Positions 47,163 to 57,269 are shown, counted from the stretch's first letter. The stretch is DNA of 64,000 nucleotides from an uncultured Acinetobacter sp. (GCF_947626835.1 NZ_CANQTS010000001.1:232723-296722); one strand, 5' to 3'. The notes: generated by a model not told the origin, from the letters alone. A program made the numbers and translations.

Positions 47163-48302
47163 ATGTTGCATATATGGATGCCGGAAAATGATGGACTATG
47201 GCATTGGTCGCAAGATGGACAGTGGTCACAAGCAATCGCTTTAGAACAATTGATTCGTGAGCTGAGTGTCTATCAAGGGCAAGCAGCAGTGGTGTACTTT
47301 CCAAGTCGCCACGTGCAGTTGTTACAACAGCAAATGAGCAAATCTCACTACAAACAGTTAGGTGTAGTAGGGGCAAGCTATTTACTGGAAGAATATGTGG
47401 TGCTGCCTTTAGATGCCATGTTGGTTAAACAGCATTTTGTGCAACCCGATCAGCTGTATTTAATGGCAATCGCTAAAACTACAGTTGAAACCATGCAACA
47501 TGCTTTAAGCCTACTGCCTATTCAAGTGCAGGCTTTATTGCCTGATTTTTTACTTGTGCCTGAACCTGAAGAAAATCAAAGCCAACTGTTGGCATTTTCA
47601 GGACGTCTTTTGGTGCGTGAAAGTGGCTATAGCGGTGGTTCTATTGATGATTTAAATGTGTATTTAGATTATCAAGATGAAACGCGTGAATATGGCTGTA
47701 TGGGTCTGCATGCAGATCATCTACAGGCCATAGCTGCGAGCAAAACCCAAGCACAGTATCAGCTTTTGGATATCAACTTTGATTGGCTCAAACAACCACA
47801 GCGGCATGTGTGGAATATGCTCACCCCTGTTAAAGCACAGCATAAAGCGAGTGGGTATTGGGGAATGTGTGCTGGGTTAGTTGCAGCAGTTTTAGTGACT
47901 CAAGTGGCTGTCGATGGGTTACGCTGGTATCAAGCCAAACAAGTGGCTGAGCAAACTGCCCAGCAAGCCGTTGAGCAATATAAAGCTTGGTTTGGGGCAC
48001 ACAGTCGGGTCAGTGAACAAAATCTAAAAAGCCAATTTGAAAGCCAACTGCGTTTAAGCCAAAATGGTGATACCGAAGCTTTAACTTTGATTAGTCGTGT
48101 CGCACCAATATTAATGCAACATCAAGTGGTGGCACAGCAACTGAACTACGACGAGCAAGGTTTAAATCTAGCGCTTAGCGCAGGTTCGAGTCAAAATTTG
48201 CAACAGCTGAGTGAGCAGTTGGGTAAACAAGGTTTTAAAGTACAGCTTGGCAATATCAGCAGCCAAGGCAATGCTGTGCTTGGACAGTTGAGTATTCAAT
48301 AA
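47163..48302 (+). CDS. gspL: Type II secretion system protein L
   Basis: GspL links the cytoplasmic ATPase GspE to the inner-membrane platform. The 379-residue product has a cytoplasmic actin-like domain (about 1-245), one membrane segment (about 247-265, MCAGLVAAVLVTQVAVDGL) and a ferredoxin-like periplasmic end. ATG at 47163 has AAGGCGA upstream; the open frame to 47013 overlaps sixA and is not coding. The stop overlaps the gspM start by one base. The rest of the T2SS genes are elsewhere. Confidence 0.9.
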   Translation: MLHIWMPENDGLWHWSQDGQWSQAIALEQLIRELSVYQGQAAVVYFPSRHVQLLQQQMSKSHYKQLGVVGASYLLEEYVVLPLDAMLVKQHFVQPDQLYLMAIAKTTVETMQHALSLLPIQVQALLPDFLLVPEPEENQSQLLAFSGRLLVRESGYSGGSIDDLNVYLDYQDETREYGCMGLHADHLQAIAASKTQAQYQLLDINFDWLKQPQRHVWNMLTPVKAQHKASGYWGMCAGLVAAVLVTQVAVDGLRWYQAKQVAEQTAQQAVEQYKAWFGAHSRVSEQNLKSQFESQLRLSQNGDTEALTLISRVAPILMQHQVVAQQLNYDEQGLNLALSAGSSQNLQQLSEQLGKQGFKVQLGNISSQGNAVLGQLSIQ

Positions 48303-48760
48303 TGCAATTATGGACACAGCTTCAACAACAATGCGACACAGCTTTAGCACGTTTATCTGTGCGTGAAAGAGTCATGGTAATGGTCAGCGTGGTTGTTGTA
48401 ACACTGGCTCTGTTGGGCAGTGCCTTATGGTCGATGCATCAAGCGGCCGAACGTGAGCAACAACGGGTCAATGAATTAAAAGATAAAATGGTGTGGATGC
48501 AAAGTCATGCTGTCACCATGAAAGCTGCGCCAGATCAGCAATTGTCAGTAAGTGAAAAAATTCAACGTTTGGGTCAGCAACACGGCTTGAGTTTAAGTGT
48601 TTCACAACAAGGTGAGCAGATTCAAATTGTTGTGATGCATGCGGAGTATGCTGTACTTGCCAATCTTTTAACCCAGATGGCCAAAGACGGTTTAAATCTA
48701 AAAAAGATTCAATTGCTTGAAGAAGGGCAGACGCTTAAATTAACAGCGTTAGTGGCTTAG
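48302..48760 (+). CDS. gspM: Type II secretion system protein M
   Basis: GspM is the small inner-membrane partner of GspL. It has a short N-terminal cytoplasmic part, one membrane segment (about 21-40) and a periplasmic ferredoxin-like domain ending LKLTALVA. The length of 152 aa is normal. The start overlaps the gspL stop (TAATG), as expected for two subunits made in equal amounts. Confidence 0.88.
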   Translation: MQLWTQLQQQCDTALARLSVRERVMVMVSVVVVTLALLGSALWSMHQAAEREQQRVNELKDKMVWMQSHAVTMKAAPDQQLSVSEKIQRLGQQHGLSLSVSQQGEQIQIVVMHAEYAVLANLLTQMAKDGLNLKKIQLLEEGQTLKLTALVA

Positions 48761-48787
48761 ATGGTAAAAATAAACATCGGCAAAGCA

Positions 48788-48816
48788 TGGTTTTTTCTAA
48801 AATCCATGCCTATAAT
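48788..48816 (+). promoter_or_regulatory. Candidate sigma-70 promoter of pyrD
   Basis: A perfect -10 hexamer TATAAT lies at 48811-48816, 33 bp before the pyrD ATG. The corresponding -35 (TGGTTT at 48788-48793, 17-bp spacer) is poor. Confidence 0.42.
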
Positions 48817-48849
48817 ACGGCGACTTAAAAGCTGTAGACTTTTGTAGAT

Positions 48850-49851
48850 ATGTTGTATTCTCTTGCCCGTCCTCTGTTGTTTTCTTTCGCACCGGAGCGT
48901 GCACATGAGCTCACATTATCCTTATTAAAATCAGCCCATGCTATGGGGCTAATGCGTCAAAATGTCGAGCCTAAACCGGTCACTTGTATGGGAATTGAAT
49001 TTCCAAATCCGGTGGGACTTGCCGCAGGCTTAGACAAAAATGGCGCTTATATTGATGCTTTAGCTGCTTTGGGTTTTGGTTTTATTGAAATTGGCACCAT
49101 TACTCCACGTCCACAAGCCGGCAATCCACACCCACGTTTATTCCGTTTACCAAAAGCCAATGCCATTATTAACCGTATGGGGTTTAATAATGATGGCGTC
49201 GATCAATTGGTTGAAAATGTAAAAGCGGCTAAGTTTAAAGGCGTGTTAGGGATTAATATTGGTAAAAATGCCGATACGCCTGTTGAAAAAGCAGTAGATG
49301 ATTATTTAATTTGTTTAGAAAAAGTTTATAACTACGCCTCTTATATTACTGTCAATATTTCTTCACCCAATACAAAAAACTTACGTACTTTACAAAGCGG
49401 TGATGCCTTAACTGAATTACTCGAGACCTTAAAAAATCGTCAGCTTGAATTGGCACAAGAGCACCAACATTACGTGCCGATTGTGTTAAAAGTCGCTCCA
49501 GATTTAGAAGCCGAAGATATTCAATTTATTGCAGCACAACTGATCCAATTTAAATTTGATGGTCTGATTGTGACCAATACCACCTTGTCGCGTGAAGGCG
49601 TTGAAGGTTTAGAATTTGCTGAAGAAGCCGGTGGGTTATCTGGTGCGCCTGTGTTTGAGAAAAGCACTGCATGTTTAGCTGCATTTTCACAAGCACTTAA
49701 AGGTCAGATTCCTTTAATTGGTGTGGGTGGGATTTTAGCGGGTGAACATGCCAAAGCCAAAAAAGATGCCGGTGCAAGCCTTGTACAAGTGTATAGTGGC
49801 CTCATCTATACTGGACCGAAACTCATTGCGCAGTGTGTTGCTGCGCTGTAA
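48850..49851 (+). CDS. pyrD: Dihydroorotate dehydrogenase (quinone), class 2
   Basis: PyrD oxidises dihydroorotate to orotate and reduces membrane quinone, the fourth step of pyrimidine synthesis. The N-terminal helical extension ([18 protein letters not shown]) is the quinone tunnel that marks class 2. [34 protein letters not shown] and the FMN site IGVGGI are present. Length 333 aa. The cvpA gene follows within a few bases. Confidence 0.96.
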   Translation: MLYSLARPLLFSFAPERAHELTLSLLKSAHAMGLMRQNVEPKPVTCMGIEFPNPVGLAAGLDKNGAYIDALAALGFGFIEIGTITPRPQAGNPHPRLFRLPKANAIINRMGFNNDGVDQLVENVKAAKFKGVLGINIGKNADTPVEKAVDDYLICLEKVYNYASYITVNISSPNTKNLRTLQSGDALTELLETLKNRQLELAQEHQHYVPIVLKVAPDLEAEDIQFIAAQLIQFKFDGLIVTNTTLSREGVEGLEFAEEAGGLSGAPVFEKSTACLAAFSQALKGQIPLIGVGGILAGEHAKAKKDAGASLVQVYSGLIYTGPKLIAQCVAAL

Positions 49852-49857
49852 TTGCAT

Positions 49858-50412
49858 ATGAATGGATTGGACATTGTGCTGCTGATTGTGGTGTTGATCA
49901 GTGGTTTAAATGGCTTTCGACAAGGCTTTATACAGGCATTTGCCAATTTGGTTGGATGGTTAGTGGCTTTTTTTGTGGCCATTAAATATGCCACAAGTCT
50001 TGCGCCAATGTTGACCATGTTCAATGATCCAGTGGTTCAAAAAGTCAGTGCCTTTGCTTTAATGGTTGTCGCTGTGATGATGGTGACATGGTTCTTAAGT
50101 GGTGTTTTACAGCGTATTTTAAATCGCTTAAAACTCGGTCCGCTCAATCGTTTAGCCGGTGCTGCCTTTGGGACTGTAAAAGCTGTTTTGGTCATCTTAA
50201 TTTTGCTACAGACTGTATCACCCTGGGTGGGAAGTTCGCCACTTTGGCAACGCTCAACTTGGGTGCAAACTTTATTACCTTATGCCCCATGGGCGACCGA
50301 GCAATCGAAAAAAGTCGTCACTGAGGCAAAACAACATTTTGAAGAAGATACATCTTCTTTATCTTCTGAACCACAGCGTTCAGAGGCTGCAACGAAAAAT
50401 CCTTTTAATTAA
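49858..50412 (+). CDS. cvpA: CvpA family membrane protein
   Basis: The 184-residue protein has four hydrophobic segments and the CvpA start (GLDIVLLIVVLISGLNGFRQGF). CvpA is associated with colicin V production and envelope stress tolerance in E. coli. ATG at 49858 was preferred over TTG at 49852, which touches the pyrD stop. It lies 24 bp before purF, the same order as in enterics. Confidence 0.9.
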   Translation: MNGLDIVLLIVVLISGLNGFRQGFIQAFANLVGWLVAFFVAIKYATSLAPMLTMFNDPVVQKVSAFALMVVAVMMVTWFLSGVLQRILNRLKLGPLNRLAGAAFGTVKAVLVILILLQTVSPWVGSSPLWQRSTWVQTLLPYAPWATEQSKKVVTEAKQHFEEDTSSLSSEPQRSEAATKNPFN

Positions 50413-50436
50413 TCCTAGCTTGTCTGCGAGGTTGCT

Positions 50437-51975
50437 ATGTGTGGAGTTGTTGGTATTGCTGGTAAAACAGCGGTTAACCAAATGTTGTTTGATGCATTAA
50501 CGATGTTACAACATCGTGGACAAGATGCCGCGGGGATCGTCACTTGTCACGAAGGTCGTCTATTCTTACGTAAAGACACCGGCATGGTACGTGATGTGTT
50601 TCATACACGTCATATGCGCGCTTTACAAGGGAACTATGGCATCGGTCATGTGCGTTACCCAACAGCCGGTTCGTCAAGCAGTGCAGAAGCACAGCCCTTT
50701 TATGTAAACTCTCCATACGGGATTACCCTTGCACACAATGGTAACCTGACCAATGCTGAAGAAATTCATGATGACTTGTTCAAAACTGACCTACGTCATA
50801 TGAACACCAATTCAGACTCTGAAGTGTTACTCAACGTTTTAGCGCATGAATTACAAAAGCTGGGTAAATTAAGCCCAGTGGCAGATGATATCTTCCATGT
50901 GATTGGTCGTGTACATGAGCGTTGCCGTGGTGGTTATGCTGTGGTGAGTATGATTACTAACCAAGGTTTGGTCGGTTTTCGTGATCCAAACGGCATTCGC
51001 CCATTAATTTATGGTTCACGCGAAACAGAACAAGGTATGGAATATATCATTGCTTCTGAATCGGTGGCGATTACTGCGCTTGGTTTTAAAGTTGAGCGTG
51101 ATATCGAGCCGGGTGAAGCAATTTTCATTGACATGGATGGTAACTTGTTTAGCCGTCAATGTGCTGCTGCACCAAAATATAGCCCATGTATTTTTGAATA
51201 CGTGTACTTTGCACGTCCAGATGCCATTATTGATGGGATTTCGGTGTATAAAGCGCGTCTTAAAATGGGTGAGCAATTGGCTCAAAAAATCCTACGTGAG
51301 TGGGGTGAAGAGCATGACATCGACGTGGTGATTCCAATTCCAGACACGTCACGTACCTCAGCATTAGAGTTAGCTAATACGCTTGGGGTTAAATTCCGCG
51401 AAGGCTTTATGAAAAACCGTTATATCGGTCGTACTTTCATTATGCCAGGTCAGCAATTACGTGAAAAATCAGTGCGTCAAAAGCTTAACCCTGTAGAACT
51501 TGAGTTCCGTGGTAAAAATGTTTTGCTGGTAGATGACTCAATTGTACGTGGTACGACGTGTAATGAAATCATTCAAATGGCACGAGATTCAGGCGCGAAA
51601 AAAGTTTTCTTTGCATCTGCTGCACCTATGGTGAAATATCCAAACGTGTATGGTATTGATATGCCAGCTAAGTCAGAGCTCATTGCATCGAATCGTAGTG
51701 TGGAAGAGATTCGTGACATTATTGGTGCTGATCGTTTAGTTTTCCAAGATTTAGAAGATCTAAAAATTGCAATTCGTACCAAGAAAGTACCGGCAGTGCA
51801 AGAGTTTGACTGTTCAGTATTTGATGGCGTGTATGTCACAGGTGACATTGATGAAGCCTACTTGGACAACTTGCAACAAAGCCGTAGCGACAGCGCGAAA
51901 AAGAAAAAAGATGGTTATATTGATGTCAACATCGATGCAGCTTCAGTGGATTTAACTGGCGTAAAAGAAGCGTAA
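50437..51975 (+). CDS. purF: Amidophosphoribosyltransferase
   Basis: PurF makes 5-phosphoribosylamine from PRPP and glutamine, the first step of purine synthesis. Cys2 (MCGVVGIAG) is the N-terminal glutaminase nucleophile. The PRPP-binding motif is [13 protein letters not shown]. Length 512 aa, as usual. The gene is preceded by cvpA and followed by a terminator. Confidence 0.96.
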   Translation: MCGVVGIAGKTAVNQMLFDALTMLQHRGQDAAGIVTCHEGRLFLRKDTGMVRDVFHTRHMRALQGNYGIGHVRYPTAGSSSSAEAQPFYVNSPYGITLAHNGNLTNAEEIHDDLFKTDLRHMNTNSDSEVLLNVLAHELQKLGKLSPVADDIFHVIGRVHERCRGGYAVVSMITNQGLVGFRDPNGIRPLIYGSRETEQGMEYIIASESVAITALGFKVERDIEPGEAIFIDMDGNLFSRQCAAAPKYSPCIFEYVYFARPDAIIDGISVYKARLKMGEQLAQKILREWGEEHDIDVVIPIPDTSRTSALELANTLGVKFREGFMKNRYIGRTFIMPGQQLREKSVRQKLNPVELEFRGKNVLLVDDSIVRGTTCNEIIQMARDSGAKKVFFASAAPMVKYPNVYGIDMPAKSELIASNRSVEEIRDIIGADRLVFQDLEDLKIAIRTKKVPAVQEFDCSVFDGVYVTGDIDEAYLDNLQQSRSDSAKKKKDGYIDVNIDAASVDLTGVKEA

Positions 51976-51995
51976 TTGCAGTTAAATTTTCAGTG

Positions 51996-52021
51996 AAAAA
52001 GCGGGAATTTCCCGCTTTTTT
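51996..52021 (+). terminator. Rho-independent terminator after purF
   Basis: The stem aaaaagcggga/tcccgcttttt is followed by T residues. Confidence 0.9.
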
Positions 52022-52063
52022 GCTTTATGATGTGGCTCACCATGTCATCTAAGGGACGAGTAA

Positions 52064-53953
52064 TTGCGAGACATTGGCGTAATTGAGATCGAAAATAAAA
52101 ATATCTGTTGGTCTTTGTGTGTAAGCTTATTTGCAATCGGGCTCAGTCTATTTATTTTAAATACCTTATTGGGTTTTGTGGTGTATTACTTTGACCCCAC
52201 GCAGTCAATTTATTGGCATCATTTAAGTCCGTATTGCAGTGTTATTTTAATTATTATTATGCTCAGCTCAATGCTGTACGAATGCTATGTATTGCGCCAA
52301 GGTGGACATAGTTTAGCTCAGCAGCTTGGTGCCCGTCGCTTAAGTTTAAGCGAGAGTACCCCCGAAGAATATAGCGCTTTAAACATTAATCAACAATTGG
52401 CAGAGCGCTTTTTAAATACCGCGCCGACCTTATATGTGTTACCCGATGAAGTTGGGGTGAATTTACTCAGTGCAGGCTTTAAAGCACAGGATACGGTGAT
52501 TATTTTAACGTGGGGCGCTTTACAAAACTTAGATCAAACAGAACTTTATGGTCTATTAGCACATGCCTACCAGCAAATTTTAATTGGCGATACTCGTTAC
52601 AACACGCGTTTAAAAATTCTTTATAGTGGTTTAACCAGCTTTAGCCAAATAGGCAGTAAAGTGGCAAAGCAAGGTTTTAAGCGCCATCGTGCCAATCGGT
52701 TACGGCATTTTGCCACCTTTTATGTGGCTATCGGTGGCATGATTTGGCTGTTGGGGAGTCTTGGCGTTTTAGTCACGCGTTTATTTAAGTATATGATGCT
52801 CAGTGGCAATACTTTTAAAAATGACTTAGCCACCCAACAACTGATGCAAAGTTCAGCCAATACGCATACTTTATTACGTATTGATGTACATCATGCTGGT
52901 TCACAAATTCACAGTGAATATTCAGAGAGTATCTCACATTTATGTTTTGCCAACTCGCTCAGCCCACAAAGTTGGCTGAATATTCACCCGAGTATTCAGC
53001 AACGTATTTTTGAGCTTAATCCCAGTTTAATTCAAGAGTTACAGCTAGATAACCTTAAAAAACTACGTACTCAGCCTTTATATAGTTTATTCCGTTCTTT
53101 AGAAGAAACCGATGGCGAATTTTCAGCGCCATGGACTTCGCCTGAACCTTTGCCATTATTACGTTTATCCCCGATTAGCTTTGCCATTAAAGATGCTATT
53201 AAACCGCTTAATCCTGAACGACGCAGCAATATGCCACGTCCAGAATTGCTTGAGCGTGCCATGCAAACCGCGACCGGCTCACGCGAGGTCATGGTGGCAA
53301 TTTTAATGATTCGTCAATATCGCGAATTTATTCCGGCCGATGCCGAAGTGAGTCGTGCTATTGTCGATGCATTGTTACATCTAGATGGGCGAGTACATAT
53401 CGCAATTTTTCTGGATGCCTGCCAACATATGGGCACGCTGCCTAAAACTATTGCACGGCAATTTTTAACCAAACTGGCTAAAATTATCCAAGAAGATGGT
53501 GAAATTGGTTTGCTAGATGCGCTATTACTAGAGCGGGTTAAAGCGCATTTGGCTTTATTGCCTGAGCAACGTCCGACTGCATTAACAGAAGTAAAGCCAC
53601 AAATTGTACGTTTGGTGGATGCTTTATTGCATGTGCAGCAAATTAACAGCGACAACCAAATGCAAGTACGTGAGCAGATTCTGGCGCGTATTTTAACAAC
53701 GAAGGAACTCCAGCAATTTGAAGAAGTATCTGATGAACCTTTAGACTTGGCAGAAATTTTAAATGATATTGCCGGTTTATTGTTGCGTGAGCGTTTAAGT
53801 ATCTTGGGGATTGCGGAAATTTGCTTGTGGCATGATCGTGTCATTACTCAAGATGAGCTAGATGTATTGGAATTGCTTTATTGGCGTTTAGGATTTGATA
53901 CCTATGAAATTATTGAGCAAATGCAAAAGAAAAATAGTCTGATGATTGTCTAA
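52064..53953 (+). CDS. M48 peptidase-like membrane protein with degenerate active site
   Basis: The 629-residue protein follows the HtpX-like M48 layout: two N-terminal membrane segments (about 15-40 and 57-74), a domain with LYVLPDEVGVNLLSAGF and VIILTWGAL, and a further membrane pair near 220-245. Where active members have HExxH it reads HAYQQ (167-171), so the catalytic Glu and second His are missing. The zinc-ligand region that normally reads like REFLAD is KNDLAT (252-257). The GDTRYNTRL and HLCFANSL flanks are kept. A helical C-terminal region of about 230 residues follows. The start is TTG at 52064, 7 nt after AAGGGA. It is probably a pseudoprotease. Confidence 0.8.
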   Translation: MRDIGVIEIENKNICWSLCVSLFAIGLSLFILNTLLGFVVYYFDPTQSIYWHHLSPYCSVILIIIMLSSMLYECYVLRQGGHSLAQQLGARRLSLSESTPEEYSALNINQQLAERFLNTAPTLYVLPDEVGVNLLSAGFKAQDTVIILTWGALQNLDQTELYGLLAHAYQQILIGDTRYNTRLKILYSGLTSFSQIGSKVAKQGFKRHRANRLRHFATFYVAIGGMIWLLGSLGVLVTRLFKYMMLSGNTFKNDLATQQLMQSSANTHTLLRIDVHHAGSQIHSEYSESISHLCFANSLSPQSWLNIHPSIQQRIFELNPSLIQELQLDNLKKLRTQPLYSLFRSLEETDGEFSAPWTSPEPLPLLRLSPISFAIKDAIKPLNPERRSNMPRPELLERAMQTATGSREVMVAILMIRQYREFIPADAEVSRAIVDALLHLDGRVHIAIFLDACQHMGTLPKTIARQFLTKLAKIIQEDGEIGLLDALLLERVKAHLALLPEQRPTALTEVKPQIVRLVDALLHVQQINSDNQMQVREQILARILTTKELQQFEEVSDEPLDLAEILNDIAGLLLRERLSILGIAEICLWHDRVITQDELDVLELLYWRLGFDTYEIIEQMQKKNSLMIV

Positions 53954-54049
53954 GATAAATGCGCGTCAAATAAACATAAAGGCGCGATAAACTACAGCAA
54001 AATTTGCGTATTCTCGTTAGAATACCCGCTTAGTGCGAGAGTAGTAGTC

Positions 54050-54691
54050 ATGATTGGCCAGCAACGTCAAATTTTAACCGAACTTGGAATTGATTTATGG
54101 ATTCCACGGGATGCTGCATGCCAAAATTTAGATTTAGACTCCATTTGGCGTGACGAGCGTCCTGATAACACGGCCCTTGAGTTACATGCTCATCCTGTGC
54201 CTGTGGTGACAGCTAAAACTGTAGTGACTGATCAGATTGTAGCCACGCCCAACTCCACACCAATTCAACAGCAGCCTGTTCAAGAAATCATTGCCGCGCC
54301 AATCGCTCACGTCGTGCAAGCCACAAATTTACATAAAAATATTAAAAAATTTGAATTACAGTTGTTAAGTTTGCCACAATATGTCGTGGTGATTGATAGT
54401 AGTGATTTATCTGTTGAAGCCCAGCAATTATGGGCCAATATTCATGCTGCGCTGCAAGCTGAGTATCAACAACTTAATTGGCCATTTCCTTTACTGAATC
54501 TACAAGATCCACAAGGCGCATATAGTTATATGCAGGGTTTTTTAGCAGTACATGGTCTAGACAAACAGTTGCTGGTTTTAGGTGAATTACCTTGTATGCC
54601 ACAACAGAGCCGAAAATTGCCTAGTCTAGACGACATGCTGGCGCAGCCGATATTAAAAAAACAGCTATGGAACGCTTTAAACAACAAATAA
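54050..54691 (+). CDS. Candidate DNA polymerase III psi subunit (HolD-like)
   Basis: The 213-residue protein would normally be called hypothetical. Its N-terminus reads ELGIDLWIPRDA, placing Leu12, Gly13, Ile14 and Trp17 at the same positions as in E. coli HolD (recalled LGITQW), where Trp17 anchors psi to the clamp loader. The C-terminus LDDMLAQPILKKQLWNAL parallels the HolD end (LTDLRANP...LW). Between them lie a Pro/Gln/Val-rich linker (about 48-90) and a compact domain. At 213 residues it is longer than E. coli psi (137). It lies 10 bp before the GhrB-like gene. Confidence 0.6.
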   Translation: MIGQQRQILTELGIDLWIPRDAACQNLDLDSIWRDERPDNTALELHAHPVPVVTAKTVVTDQIVATPNSTPIQQQPVQEIIAAPIAHVVQATNLHKNIKKFELQLLSLPQYVVVIDSSDLSVEAQQLWANIHAALQAEYQQLNWPFPLLNLQDPQGAYSYMQGFLAVHGLDKQLLVLGELPCMPQQSRKLPSLDDMLAQPILKKQLWNALNNK

Positions 54692-54700
54692 AGGCATAAT

Positions 54701-55657
54701 ATGAAAAAAGTAGTGGTATTTAGTCAGCTGGATGCTGAAATTTTGGCACGCCTACAACAAGACTATCAGGTGGTGTGTATTGATCCCAAACAAGGAGATG
54801 TCAACGCGCAAATTTTGCAGCATGTGACGGATGCAGATGGCATGATTGGGGCAGGTCGCCGTTTAGATGCAAGTAATTTACATACAGCGCAGCATCTCAA
54901 AGTGATCTCTAGTGTGAGTGTAGGTTATGATAATTACGATGTGGACTATTTGCAGCAGCAAGCTATCCAGCTATGTCATACCCCACATGTATTAACTGAA
55001 AGCACCGCCGATTTGGCTTTTGCTTTATTAATGAGCGCAGCACGTCAGATTCCGCATTTAGATACATGGACCAAACAAGGACACTGGCAACGTACTGTAG
55101 GTGGCGCACAGTTTGGGCAAGATATTTTTGGTAAAACCTTGGGCATTATTGGTTTAGGACATATTGGCACAGCCATTGCACGGCGTGGTTTTCATGGTTT
55201 TAATATGAATATTCTCTACCACAATCGTCGTGCTAAACCAGAAGTTGCACAGGCTTTAAATGCCCAATATTGTAGTTTGCCAGATGTGTTAAAACGTTCC
55301 GACTTTGTGGTGATTGCAGTTGATCTCAATGCCGACTCACAGGCTTTAATTGGCGCGCAAGAATTGGCGCTAATGCAAGGGCACAGCGTGTTGGTGAATA
55401 TTTCCCGCGGTGCTGTACTTGATGAGCAGGCGTTAATTCAGGCTTTAACTACAGGTCAAATTTTTGCTGCCGGTTTAGATGTCTATCAAAAAGAACCGTT
55501 ACAGCAGTCTGAGTTGTTTAATTTACCCAATGTGGTGACCTTACCGCATGTAGCTTCGGCTACTTTGAGCACGCGTAAAAAAATGGCACAGCTTGCCTAT
55601 CATAATTTGGTTGAAGCTTTGGAAGGGCGTACAGCACCTTATATTGTGGCTGGTTAA
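54701..55657 (+). CDS. ghrB: D-2-hydroxyacid dehydrogenase (glyoxylate/2-ketogluconate reductase type)
   Basis: The 318-residue protein reduces glyoxylate, hydroxypyruvate or 2-ketogluconate with NAD(P)H. The nucleotide motif GLGHIGTAIA, the catalytic Arg in NISRGAVLDE, the Glu in YQKEP and the His in LPHVAS form the usual set for the family. GhrB is the closest named relative, although the substrate is not certain. Confidence 0.85.
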   Translation: MKKVVVFSQLDAEILARLQQDYQVVCIDPKQGDVNAQILQHVTDADGMIGAGRRLDASNLHTAQHLKVISSVSVGYDNYDVDYLQQQAIQLCHTPHVLTESTADLAFALLMSAARQIPHLDTWTKQGHWQRTVGGAQFGQDIFGKTLGIIGLGHIGTAIARRGFHGFNMNILYHNRRAKPEVAQALNAQYCSLPDVLKRSDFVVIAVDLNADSQALIGAQELALMQGHSVLVNISRGAVLDEQALIQALTTGQIFAAGLDVYQKEPLQQSELFNLPNVVTLPHVASATLSTRKKMAQLAYHNLVEALEGRTAPYIVAG

Positions 55658-55731
55658 GTAACACTTTATTGCAAATTTCTCCTGATTTGAATGCTATATT
55701 CAATTGATATTGCATGAATTTGAGGGTCGTT

Positions 55732-57174
55732 TTGAAAGCTATACAAATAGCCGCCAGTTTGGCAGTTGCCTTAAGTGTCAGTACACTCAACGCATCTACA
55801 TTTGAGCATCAAGTTGAATTTCATGTGCCTGAGCTTGGTGGTGGGGTTGGCTTGATTGATCAACAAAAAGAGCGCCAAATTGGTGAAAAGGTCTATCGTG
55901 AAGTACAGCGGCAATTGCATGTACTGAATAATCCTTGGCTTGAAGATCAACTCTTCGCCACTTTTTCCCATATTTTAACCCAAACCCAACTCTCTAACCC
56001 GATTGCGTTAATCGTGGTGAATGACCCACAAATCAATGCTTTTGCCGTACCTGGTGGATTATTTGCTTTAAATACAGGATTACTGAGTTCTGCTAAAAAT
56101 ATGGACGAAGTAGCAGGTGTGATGGCACATGAGATTGCCCATGTCACGCAGCGTCATTACAGCCGTTCACAAGATGCCTTTAAGGGGCAGGGTCTATTGG
56201 CGCTGGCTGGTGTGGTCGTAGGTGCATTGGTGGCCAGTCAAGCCGATGGCGATGCAGGCACTGCATTAATGATGGGAACCCAAGCTGCGCTTGCTGACCG
56301 TCAGTTGTCTTACAGCCGTAATCAAGAGCGTGAAGCTGATCGTATTGGTATGCAATTTATGTATAAAGCTGGCTACAACCCACAAAGTATGGCAGATTTT
56401 TTTGAAACCATGCACCGCGCCACCAGTCGTTTAAGTTTCATTCCAGATTTTTGGCTGACTCATCCACTGACCAGTGAGCGTATGAGCGAAGCACGTTTGC
56501 GTGCCAACCAATTGCCTCAGGTCAAAAGTAGCTTGTATGACGAAAATTTTGAAATTATGCGTTTGTATAGCATGGTTTTATCTAAACAAGCCAATGAACA
56601 ACAACTCAAAAGCATGGCTGAAAATGGGCGTAAATATGCCCCAACTTTAGCATTGGCTGCCTTTTATTTACAGCAAGGTCAATTCAACGACGCTCAGCAG
56701 GCACTTAATCGGCTGCAACAACATCAGCGTTTGCATCATTTACATACCTTGCTTCAAACCGAAGTTTATTTAGCGCAAAACAATATTGCCAAAGCTTTAA
56801 ATATCATTGAGTCACCGGCAAGAATTATGCCTGAGAATCGTGCTTTAAATTACAAATATGCTGAAGTATTGATTCGTGTGGGGCAATACAGCAATGCAGA
56901 GCGTATTTTGCAAAGGTTTAGTCAAACTCATCCACGAGATATTCAAGTGTGGCGCTTATTACAACGTTTAGCCGATGCCGATCAAGCTTCACCCATGCGT
57001 AATATTCATGTATTGCGTTATCGTGCGGAAGCAGAGTATTGGTCAGGTTTAGAAGAAAATGCGATTAAATCTTTGTTACAGGCTGAGCGCTTAACTCAAC
57101 AGCATGAAGCTTTGGCAGCAATGGTCAAAGCCCGTTTAAATCAGATGCAAAAGGAAAGGCAAATGCGTATTTAA
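55732..57174 (+). CDS. bepA: Periplasmic M48 metalloprotease, BepA-like, with TPR repeats
   Basis: BepA assists outer-membrane beta-barrel assembly and degrades misfolded barrels and stalled LptD. The signal peptide (KAIQIAASLAVALSVSTLNAS) is followed by an M48 domain with HEIAHVTQRH and READRIG, then helical TPR repeats in the last 200 residues. TTG at 55732 is preferred because GAGGG lies 6 nt upstream; an ATG at 55714 in the same frame has no ribosome site. It is an active-looking member of the family to which the protein at 52064 also belongs. Confidence 0.9.
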   Translation: MKAIQIAASLAVALSVSTLNASTFEHQVEFHVPELGGGVGLIDQQKERQIGEKVYREVQRQLHVLNNPWLEDQLFATFSHILTQTQLSNPIALIVVNDPQINAFAVPGGLFALNTGLLSSAKNMDEVAGVMAHEIAHVTQRHYSRSQDAFKGQGLLALAGVVVGALVASQADGDAGTALMMGTQAALADRQLSYSRNQEREADRIGMQFMYKAGYNPQSMADFFETMHRATSRLSFIPDFWLTHPLTSERMSEARLRANQLPQVKSSLYDENFEIMRLYSMVLSKQANEQQLKSMAENGRKYAPTLALAAFYLQQGQFNDAQQALNRLQQHQRLHHLHTLLQTEVYLAQNNIAKALNIIESPARIMPENRALNYKYAEVLIRVGQYSNAERILQRFSQTHPRDIQVWRLLQRLADADQASPMRNIHVLRYRAEAEYWSGLEENAIKSLLQAERLTQQHEALAAMVKARLNQMQKERQMRI

Positions 57175-57269
57175 CTGCTTAAAGGCTAAGCAATTTTCGC
57201 TCGACAGGAATGTAACAAGATTTACAATACTTAGGCATAATTTGAATGCACGTAACTTAAAAGATCGCT

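Noticed and set aside
53314..53844. Open frame of 176 codons on the minus strand
   Set aside because: It is antisense to the M48-like gene, is rich in Ser, Cys and Arg as expected of a shadow frame, and has no ribosome site.
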